The notes beneath the pieces were generated by a model. It was given only the letters and a program-made list of their open reading frames with translations, made no database searches and had not been told where the DNA came from. DNA of 9,997 bases from Candidatus Saccharimonadota bacterium (GTDB lineage Bacteria > Patescibacteriota > Saccharimonadia > Saccharimonadales > Saccharimonadaceae), in assembly GCA_003979185.1 (NCBI GenBank), contig RYWJ01000024.1:1-9997 (forward strand), read 5' to 3'. Both the position numbers and the translations under genes were made by a program. Position 1 is the stretch's first letter. Each line of letters begins with the position of its first letter. Below are positions 5,756 through 9,997 of this stretch, piece by piece.

Positions 5756-6853
5756 TTAGGCATATTTGGCATAGTATTCGTTTGGTGTCAACCAATTGAG
5801 ACGTTTTCTGGGCCGGTTGTTAAGTAAAGATTCTATCATCAGTATATCATTATCACTTATGGTTTTGAAGTCGGTGCCTTTAGGCAGAAAGTCTCGGATA
5901 AGACCATTAGTGTTCTCATTCCTACCACGTTCCCAGGGATGATAGGGATGGGCAAAGTAAATTGTGGCTTTAAGTCGTTTCTCGGTTTTATACCATAGAG
6001 TAAACTCTGGGCCATTATTATAAGTAGCAGAGTATACCTTTCCTGTAAAGATTCGTTTAGCATCACTTATTGTTTGCTTACTAATCTTCTCCGCATCAAA
6101 GCCAATAATTCTGCTAATGGCTACTTTACCGCTTCTACGCTCATTATGTGTAAGCAAGCGGTCTTTCTGGTCCTTGCCGACAATCGTATCACCTTCAAGA
6201 TCCCCAACCCGCTTTAGATTATTTACTATAGTAGGCCTCTCGTCGATGTTTCTGCGATTATCAGTATGATTATAATGAGAAAGGTTCTGCTTCCGATACT
6301 TTTTACCCTTACGTCTGAGATAGGTCTGTAATCTAAGCTCTGGGTGAGCATAGATGAAGTTATAGATAGCTTGATGAGAAATACTAGGTAGTAAACCCTC
6401 ATACTTAATCCGCCCGCTAATTTGCTCTGGACTCCATCTACTATCTAGTGCGGTGAGTATAAATTGTAGCAACTCTGCATTGCTATGATCTTCTAGCTTG
6501 AGCACGTGTAGTTTATTACGAGATCTAGCTAATTGTTCTGCCTTAGCTACTGTATAATGTCGGCGTCGTTGCTGCTCAAAGGCTTTCCGACGTGCCTCAT
6601 AGCGACACTTAGCTAGTTTGATGGCTTCTGCTGCTTCAGTACCTCTAACATGTCTAGCATCAGCTCGGGGCTTATTAACACGTGTCGTCTTAGTAGTGGG
6701 TAACCTACCATTACGTATGAGTTCTCGTGAGATAGTAGCTGGACTACGACTAAGATGTCTGGCAATTTCTCGAACTGTATGACCGTCATGCCACCAATCG
6801 GCTAGAACTACTCGCTCATCGTGAGATAAGTGTGTATAATGTATTTGAGACAT
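5756..6853 (-). CDS. IS30-family transposase with altered DDE triad (D-N-E)
   Basis: A 365-aa full-length IS30 transposase. The N-terminal helix-turn-helix (about 8-50; LSHDERVVLADWW, VREIARHLSRSPATISREL) binds the ends. The catalytic core runs from about 215 to 350: LEGDTIVG (D222), ATYNNGPEF, then the family hallmark WERGRNENTNGLIRDFLPKGTDF (read as WERGRNENTNG, LIRDFLPKGTDF) with E313, and NNRPRKRLNWLTP near the end. The second catalytic position, expected to be Asp in the D-N/R-G motif and lying 33 residues before the Glu, is Asn 279 (codon AAT, 6019-6017). A single C-to-T change on the plus strand at 6019 would explain it. The frame is otherwise intact, so this copy is probably recently inactivated or defective in catalysis. 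The ribosome site AGAAAGAAG lies 5-6 nt before the ATG. Confidence 0.93.
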   Translation of the reverse strand: MSQIHYTHLSHDERVVLADWWHDGHTVREIARHLSRSPATISRELIRNGRLPTTKTTRVNKPRADARHVRGTEAAEAIKLAKCRYEARRKAFEQQRRRHYTVAKAEQLARSRNKLHVLKLEDHSNAELLQFILTALDSRWSPEQISGRIKYEGLLPSISHQAIYNFIYAHPELRLQTYLRRKGKKYRKQNLSHYNHTDNRRNIDERPTIVNNLKRVGDLEGDTIVGKDQKDRLLTHNERRSGKVAISRIIGFDAEKISKQTISDAKRIFTGKVYSATYNNGPEFTLWYKTEKRLKATIYFAHPYHPWERGRNENTNGLIRDFLPKGTDFKTISDNDILMIESLLNNRPRKRLNWLTPNEYYAKYA

Positions 6854-6924
6854 ATGTGCTTCTTTCTGTAATTAGTTTTTCTGTGACTAGAATCTATTTT
6901 ACTTGAAGACCTAACATATGTCTC
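6847..6924. repeat. 11-bp inverted repeat spanning the transposase start codon
   Basis: GAGACATATGT (6847-6857) and ACATATGTCTC (6914-6924) are perfect reverse complements. The first arm contains the start codon (6853-6851); the second contains the -35 of the internal promoter. A transcript entering from outside the element would carry both arms and could fold over the AUG. Confidence 0.7.
6896..6924 (-). promoter_or_regulatory. Possible internal IS30 transposase promoter
   Basis: On the minus strand GAGACA (6924-6919), a 17-bp spacer and TAAAAT (6901-6896), giving a leader of about 35-40 nt. Unlike the host-type promoters here it lacks an extended TG. The -35 agrees with consensus at 4 of 6 positions. 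Confidence 0.45.
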
Positions 6925-6938
6925 TTTTTATAGAGGTT

Positions 6939-6958
6939 ATGTTGCACTTGAGGGTTGA
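6939..6958 (-). repeat. IS30 terminal inverted repeat, transposase 5' side
   Basis: Perfect reverse complement of 5730-5749. It lies 85 bp upstream of the transposase start. Confidence 0.9.
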
Positions 6959-6974
6959 GGATACGGTTTTCCTC

Positions 6975-7003
6975 TTGACTTTCTAAGAAAAGTGTGCTAC
7001 AAT
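6975..7003 (+). promoter_or_regulatory. Strong promoter of the unknown gene's leader
   Basis: -35 TTGACT (6975-6980), a 17-bp spacer and -10 TACAAT (6998-7003) with an extended TG (6995-6996). It lies 16 bp outside the IS30 end, so it belongs to the host locus. The start of transcription should be near 7010, giving a leader of about 245 nt. Confidence 0.8.
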
Positions 7004-7010
7004 TAGCACA
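6993..7010 (+). promoter_or_regulatory. Operator-like 18-bp palindrome over the -10 box
   Basis: TGTGCTA (6993-6999), CAAT, TAGCACA (7004-7010): a perfect 7-bp inverted repeat covering the extended -10 and reaching the expected start of transcription. A repressor bound here would block the promoter. The regulator is unknown. The arm order is opposite to that of the CIRCE element. Confidence 0.6.
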
Positions 7011-7256
7011 AGCCTCGAATTAGGCTGCATCTGTAGTTGTCTTAACTACTAAGGCACATCTATCCGAGGATCGAACTTTAAGAAAATAGTCTTATTTTTT
7101 AGGTAGCGAAAAGTACTAAACATACGATAGCTTGAGTATTTTTGGCTACCTAAAAGTTGGTGGCAGGTTAGCGAGAATGAAAAAGTTCATTCATCAGTGG
7201 AGAAAGCTCCCGCGTTAGCATCGCAATCGCATGATTGCAAGAAAGGATGGTTTATC
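7011..7256 (+). ncRNA. Structured 5' leader RNA of the unknown gene (candidate cis-regulatory RNA)
   Basis: About 245 nt between promoter and start codon hold a series of hairpins. AGCCT/AGGCT lies at 7011-7026, and CCTCG (7013-7017) can alternatively pair with CGAGG (7065-7069), enclosing GTAGTT/AACTAC (7033-7049). An AT hairpin (7081-7100, loop GTCT) ends in a T-run. It competes with a long hairpin at 7097-7155: 11 bp TTTTAGGTAGC/GCTACCTAAAA, a G-G mismatch, then 9 bp AAAAGTACT/AGTATTTTT. Further hairpins are GAATGAA/TTCATTC (7175-7192), GGAG/CTCC (7199-7210) and GCAATC/GATTGC (7223-7238), the last ending 4 nt before the Shine-Dalgarno sequence. The overlapping pairs suggest alternative folds. 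I do not recognise a known riboswitch or housekeeping RNA. It could be a riboswitch, an attenuator, or a processed small RNA. Confidence 0.5.
7177..7218 (+). CDS. Possible 13-codon leader peptide
   Basis: ATG 7177 opens a short frame reading MKKFIHQWRKLPR and stopping at TAG 7216-7218. It has only a weak ribosome site (AGG about 10 nt upstream). The peptide is basic, with five Lys/Arg and two His-flanked residues. Its stop lies 4 nt before the hairpin next to the main gene's Shine-Dalgarno sequence, the usual placement for a leader peptide that couples translation to a downstream site. A frame this short can arise by chance, so this is tentative. Confidence 0.25.
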   Translation: MKKFIHQWRKLPR

Positions 7257-8411
7257 ATGGCAAAAGACAAGACCCCATGCGGAGAAAAGGTTTTCCGCCA
7301 ACTTAGTCTCCCCGAGACCACTAAACTCTTCGGTCAACACAACGGTTTCCAAAGTGTTAAACTGAGTGTAACCAAAGACGATACACCTAAGTATTGCGTT
7401 AGTTTATACTGCAACAACGCATACGGTCACGGGGCTGAGCATCTGGATGTCTATCTATCAACTTCCTTTGAGGTTGATGGTGACAATCAGCCGATTTCCC
7501 CCCTCTTGGGTCACGCCTTTCCTTGTATTGCCCAGGATTTCAGCTTAGTGTGCGAGTTGGCACCAAATATTGTGTTTGGCCAATTATGGATTAGTGGTGG
7601 CTGTACCACTCGGTTCACCATTGTGAGTCCGCTTGAAGCCACACATATGTTACTACACTTTGGTTGGGACAGAGTTCAACCGGCACCAGACTCTAATGAA
7701 CGCAAAGCCTTTGATACTTTAACTCGTCACTTGGGCGCTTACTGCCAGAACAGTAGCGCCAACTATCTCATTGTGCCAATTGGCATTAAAGTGCCGATGG
7801 AGTTCGTGGGTCATGTTGAAGATGATGTGATTAAGCAGCTTGCCAGACGCGCCGACGCATACCGTGAGGAGTGCACCCGGCAGATTTATGGCGACGAGCT
7901 GGCAGAATCCCTCATCAAAGAGTTCAGGACCACGCAAGCTACAACCTCCGCCGCCGGCATTCAGCTCCAGCAGGACGTTGACGCGCTCAACCGCCGCCTG
8001 CAAGCCATCGGTGCTAACGCCAACGAGATGATTGAGATCGAGTTTGAACACGATCTGCGCCTCACCTATAACCGCGGTATTTCTCTCTATACTGACATTG
8101 AGGAGGCAAGACACAGGGTTATGGTTCTGGAAATCCAAGCCACTGCCAAAAACGAGTTTCAGGCTAAATTTGAAACCTTTGTAGGGCGCATAGAAGCACT
8201 GCACGGCTGGATGACGTTCAAACAAACCGCTGTCACAGTCCAATTACCACGCGATAAGTTTAATACCCAGCAAAGTGCCATTCGCGCTACCTGCTATTCC
8301 TATAGCGAAGCTGGGCTGATAGCTTTCATCACCGATCTTAAAGCCGAAGAAAACAGTGCTACTAAATTTCGCAAAGCGATTGAAGACGAGATGAAGAAGA
8401 GTGAAGTGTAG
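7257..8411 (+). CDS. Hypothetical protein, 384 aa, no family recognised
   Basis: I do not recognise this protein. I chose ATG 7257 because AAGGA (7243-7247) lies 9 nt upstream; an in-frame GTG at 7197 would add 20 residues without a ribosome site. No signal peptide or membrane segment is seen, so it is probably cytoplasmic. Residues about 10-185 look beta-rich (VKLSVT, YCVSLYC, LDVYLSTSFEV, FGQLWISGG, FTIVSP, YLIVPIGIKVPM) with several cysteines (8, 47, 52, 90, 99, 116, 163). Residues about 187-315 are strongly helical and charged, likely coiled-coil (DDVIKQLARRADAYREE, LQQDVDALNRRLQAIG, DIEEARHRVMVLEIQATAKNEF). A short mixed tail (320-384) ends in a charged helix. The stretch near 7900-8060 is GC-richer than neighbouring genes, which may point to transfer. 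It has its own regulated-looking promoter, long structured leader and terminator, and sits directly beside an IS30 element. Confidence 0.8.
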   Translation: MAKDKTPCGEKVFRQLSLPETTKLFGQHNGFQSVKLSVTKDDTPKYCVSLYCNNAYGHGAEHLDVYLSTSFEVDGDNQPISPLLGHAFPCIAQDFSLVCELAPNIVFGQLWISGGCTTRFTIVSPLEATHMLLHFGWDRVQPAPDSNERKAFDTLTRHLGAYCQNSSANYLIVPIGIKVPMEFVGHVEDDVIKQLARRADAYREECTRQIYGDELAESLIKEFRTTQATTSAAGIQLQQDVDALNRRLQAIGANANEMIEIEFEHDLRLTYNRGISLYTDIEEARHRVMVLEIQATAKNEFQAKFETFVGRIEALHGWMTFKQTAVTVQLPRDKFNTQQSAIRATCYSYSEAGLIAFITDLKAEENSATKFRKAIEDEMKKSEV

Positions 8412-8426
8412 ACCTCCGACAATGTA

Positions 8427-8448
8427 GAGCCGCAGTAATATTCGGCTC
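8427..8448 (+). other. Hairpin flanked by 8-bp direct repeats
   Basis: GAGCCG (8427-8432) / CGGCTC (8443-8448) with a 10-nt loop, bracketed by two copies of TCCGACAA (8415-8422 and 8451-8458). It lies just after the stop of the unknown gene and before the main terminator. There is no T-run, so it is not itself a good terminator. Confidence 0.5.
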
Positions 8449-8488
8449 ATTCCGACAACAAACTTACACAAATAAGACTATAGCATTA

Positions 8489-8513
8489 CCCCCAGTTTCG
8501 GCTGGGGGCTTTT
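8489..8513 (+). terminator. Rho-independent terminator of the unknown gene
   Basis: Stem CCCCCAG (8489-8495) / CTGGGGG (8502-8508), loop of 6, followed by CTTTT on the plus strand. On the minus strand, facing the end of glyA, there is no T-run after the stem, so it mainly serves the plus strand. Confidence 0.85.
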
Positions 8514-8522
8514 CATATTATT

Positions 8523-9821
8523 CTAGTCTATGCCAGGTACTGGAAAACGCAAAGCCAGTTCCCTTACTTCCCCACGTAAGGTCTGTAGCTTCTCGTCATA
8601 CTGGCTCAACTTTTCTTCATCACCAGCCTGTTGGCAAATCTCCGCTACTTGTTTCATCCAAGTTGCAAGCTGTTTCATCTCCGTCTCTCTCAGACCGCGT
8701 GTAGTCATAGCTGGTGTACCCAAACGTACGCCAGACGGCCGGAATGCTCCACCCGCATCCGATGGCAAGGCGTTCGCATTCAAAGTCAAGCCAATCTTAT
8801 CTAGTGCCACTTCATAAAACTTACCGTCAATCCCAAAACTACCTTGAACATCAGCAAGAATTAAATGATTTTCTGTGCCATTCCCCTGCAATTTAAAACC
8901 GTTTTGCATCAGCTCCTGCGCCAGAGTCTGGGCATTTTTGATAATCTGCGCAGCGTATTCTCGGAACTCTGGCTGCAAATCCTCCTCAAACGCAACTGCC
9001 TTTGCCGCGATCACATGTTCCAAAGGCCCGCCTTGTGTACCTGGAAAAACTGCTCGATCGATCAGCGTCGGGATGTTTTCGAGGGTATGCTTAGTTTTAC
9101 GGAGTGGATTACCAACTTTACCCATGGATAAAATCAAGCCACCGCGAGGACCGCGCAGAGTTTTGTGTGTTGTTGTAGTCATAACATGAAAACCGTGCTC
9201 AAGCGGGTTCGGGTGGACTCCGCCAGCAATCAGCCCCGCCACATGCGCCATGTCTGCCATAAGCAAACAATTAGGAATCTGCGCCGCAACTTTCGCCACG
9301 CGTTCAAAATCCGGAATCTTCATAAAAGCTGAATATCCTACTAATATTAGCTTTGGTTGGTACTCCTTCGCTAACTGCTCCAACTCGTCATAATCAATAT
9401 CTCCGTCTTCAGTCACACCATAGCCAATAAAATTATAAATTTTTGCACTACGCGTCACGGGCGAACCATGGGTCAAATGCCCACCAGCTGGTAAAGACAT
9501 CGCCAAAATTGCATCGCCAGGCTGGCACCAAGCAAAGTAAACTGCCTCATTCGCATTGGCACCCGAATGTGGCTGAACGTTAGCATGATCCGCCTTAAAT
9601 AGTCGTTTCGCGCGCTCAATTGCTAATTTTTCTATCTCGTCGATATTCTCATTACCACCATAATAACGCTTACCAGGATATCCTTCACTATATTTGTTCG
9701 TCAAAATCGAACCCATAGCCTTTAATACATCAGTAGATACATAGTTCTCACTCGGAATTAGCTCCAAACCTTCGCTCTGACGTTGTTTTTCTTTATTGAT
9801 CCACTTAAAGATGGTGTCCAT
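8523..9821 (-). CDS. glyA: Serine hydroxymethyltransferase
   Basis: A 432-aa PLP-dependent enzyme that interconverts serine and glycine while loading the one-carbon unit onto tetrahydrofolate; cytoplasmic, homodimer or tetramer. Hallmarks along the protein: ELIPSENY near the start, GYPGKRYYGGNE (48-59), NVQPHSGANANEAVY (81-95), ADMAHVAGLIAGG (189-201, with the PLP-ring Asp 190), TTTTHKTLRGPRGG (215-228, Schiff-base Lys 220), FPGTQGGPLEHVIAAKA (259-275) and the substrate-carboxylate Arg in SGVRLGTPAMTTRG (Arg 366). Length is normal for a bacterial enzyme, and nothing is missing. The start is set by a strong Shine-Dalgarno GGAGG (9831-9827) 5 nt upstream. It is the last gene before the right edge, with about 170 bp of upstream sequence visible. 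Confidence 0.98.
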   Translation of the reverse strand: MDTIFKWINKEKQRQSEGLELIPSENYVSTDVLKAMGSILTNKYSEGYPGKRYYGGNENIDEIEKLAIERAKRLFKADHANVQPHSGANANEAVYFAWCQPGDAILAMSLPAGGHLTHGSPVTRSAKIYNFIGYGVTEDGDIDYDELEQLAKEYQPKLILVGYSAFMKIPDFERVAKVAAQIPNCLLMADMAHVAGLIAGGVHPNPLEHGFHVMTTTTHKTLRGPRGGLILSMGKVGNPLRKTKHTLENIPTLIDRAVFPGTQGGPLEHVIAAKAVAFEEDLQPEFREYAAQIIKNAQTLAQELMQNGFKLQGNGTENHLILADVQGSFGIDGKFYEVALDKIGLTLNANALPSDAGGAFRPSGVRLGTPAMTTRGLRETEMKQLATWMKQVAEICQQAGDEEKLSQYDEKLQTLRGEVRELALRFPVPGID

Positions 9822-9826
9822 TTATA

Positions 9827-9831
9827 CCTCC
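9827..9831 (-). promoter_or_regulatory. glyA Shine-Dalgarno site
   Basis: GGAGG on the minus strand, 5 nt before ATG 9821. It is the most canonical ribosome site in the window and contrasts with the two genes that have none. Confidence 0.85.
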
Positions 9832-9925
9832 GATATAATTTCAAATGCTTTTCTATATACAAACATACCCAGATAAGAACGACTTACTCTCCATATAAAA
9901 TCTGTTCATATCTAATTGCATCTTA

Positions 9926-9962
9926 GTTATATCATATAGTAACCTCTAGCCCCATTGTAACA
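9926..9962 (-). promoter_or_regulatory. glyA upstream region, two candidate extended -10 promoters
   Basis: On the minus strand TGT-TACAAT (9962-9954) and TGA-TATAAC (9934-9926) both fit the extended -10 pattern of this genome; neither has a clear -35. They would give glyA leaders of about 125 or 97 nt. The leader contains a 22-codon frame (9921-9853, MQLDMNRFYMESK...) without a ribosome site. I see no recognisable glycine or folate riboswitch. Confidence 0.4.
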
Positions 9963-9997
9963 TAGAATTGAATCCGTATAGAGACTTTAGGACTTAT

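Larger units (their letters stand above)
5730..6958 (-). mobile_element. IS30-family insertion sequence, 1229 bp
   Basis: The element is bounded by perfect 20-bp inverted repeats, TCAACCCTCAAGTGCAACAT at 5730-5749 and its reverse complement at 6939-6958. It holds one transposase gene on the minus strand that fills most of its length. Size and single-gene layout match the IS30 family. No matching direct repeat is obvious outside the ends (left flank CTGCAT, right flank GGATAC), so target duplication is either very short, lost, or the true tip differs by one or two bases. It separates tRNA-Ala and its tandem promoter from the unknown gene. Confidence 0.92.

Noticed and set aside
5593..5799. Open frame of 68 codons on the plus strand
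   Set aside because: It is antisense to tRNA-Ala and runs into the IS30 end; no family resemblance.
6993..7010. CIRCE element (HrcA operator)
   Set aside because: CIRCE has TTAGCACTC first and GAGTGCTAA second with a 9-bp spacer. Here GTGCTA comes first and TAGCAC second with a 4-bp spacer, so the order is reversed.
7197..7256. GTG start extending the unknown protein by 20 residues
   Set aside because: No Shine-Dalgarno sequence there, whereas AAGGA lies 9 nt before ATG 7257; the extension overlaps the leader hairpins.
7011..7256. Housekeeping RNA (tmRNA, RNase P RNA, SRP RNA, 6S RNA)
   Set aside because: No tRNA-like ends, no RNase P or SRP core motifs recognised, and it runs directly into a ribosome site and coding region.
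7719..8243. Minus-strand open frame of 174 codons opposite the unknown gene
   Set aside because: No ribosome site or promoter, low-complexity composition; the plus-strand gene has complete expression signals.
9853..9921. 22-codon frame in the glyA leader as a real gene
   Set aside because: No ribosome site and no recognisable sequence; likely chance.
1..9997. CRISPR array or alternative genetic code
   Set aside because: No regularly spaced direct repeats were seen. Genes use TGA as a stop and are full length under the standard bacterial code.

Overview
The window looks like a chromosomal segment of a small-genome bacterium of the Patescibacteria/CPR group, most likely Candidatus Saccharibacteria (TM7) or a close relative. 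The hints are: a PilB-like type IV pilus ATPase without cysteines; a small secreted protein with an NTWGY-type motif of the kind I associate with Saccharibacteria; a membrane-anchored GH25 lysozyme; tRNA genes scattered singly with encoded CCA; and short intergenic spaces. TGA acts as a stop (tetR-like gene), so the UGA=Gly code of Gracilibacteria/Absconditabacteria does not apply. The taxonomic call is inference from family resemblance, not from a marker gene.

Layout. 1-1601 (minus): 5' part of a pilB/gspE-type ATPase, running off the left edge. It diverges from 1772-2509 (plus), a secreted protein of unknown function with a strong promoter and a clear terminator. 2615-3841 (plus): a membrane-anchored GH25 muramidase with an Ig-like domain. 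It converges on a TetR-type regulator (3877-4434, minus). Then come tRNA-Arg(UCG) (minus), a YfcD/IDI-like Nudix hydrolase (4905-5453, plus), a two-way terminator, and tRNA-Ala(CGC) (minus). 5730-6958 is a complete IS30-family element with 20-bp perfect terminal repeats; its transposase has Asn in place of the second catalytic Asp. To its right, a strong promoter (6975-7003) overlapped by an 18-bp palindrome drives a roughly 245-nt, hairpin-rich leader. This leads to an unrecognised 384-aa cytoplasmic protein (7257-8411). On the far side of a terminator is glyA (8523-9821, minus).

How it works together. The pilus ATPase, the secreted protein and the anchored muramidase form a cell-surface block that would fit an epibiont that handles a host's envelope. 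The remaining genes are housekeeping (glyA, two tRNAs, Nudix) or accessory (IS30, the unknown gene). Nearly every promoter I can place is an extended -10 (TGN followed by a TATAAT-like hexamer). Two genes, the GH25 lysozyme and the Nudix hydrolase, have this element exactly 7 nt before the ATG and no Shine-Dalgarno sequence, so they are probably leaderless. Others (glyA, the secreted protein, the unknown gene) have ordinary Shine-Dalgarno sites. The most promising candidates for something undescribed are the structured leader with its operator-like palindrome and 13-codon upstream frame, together with the unknown gene it precedes.
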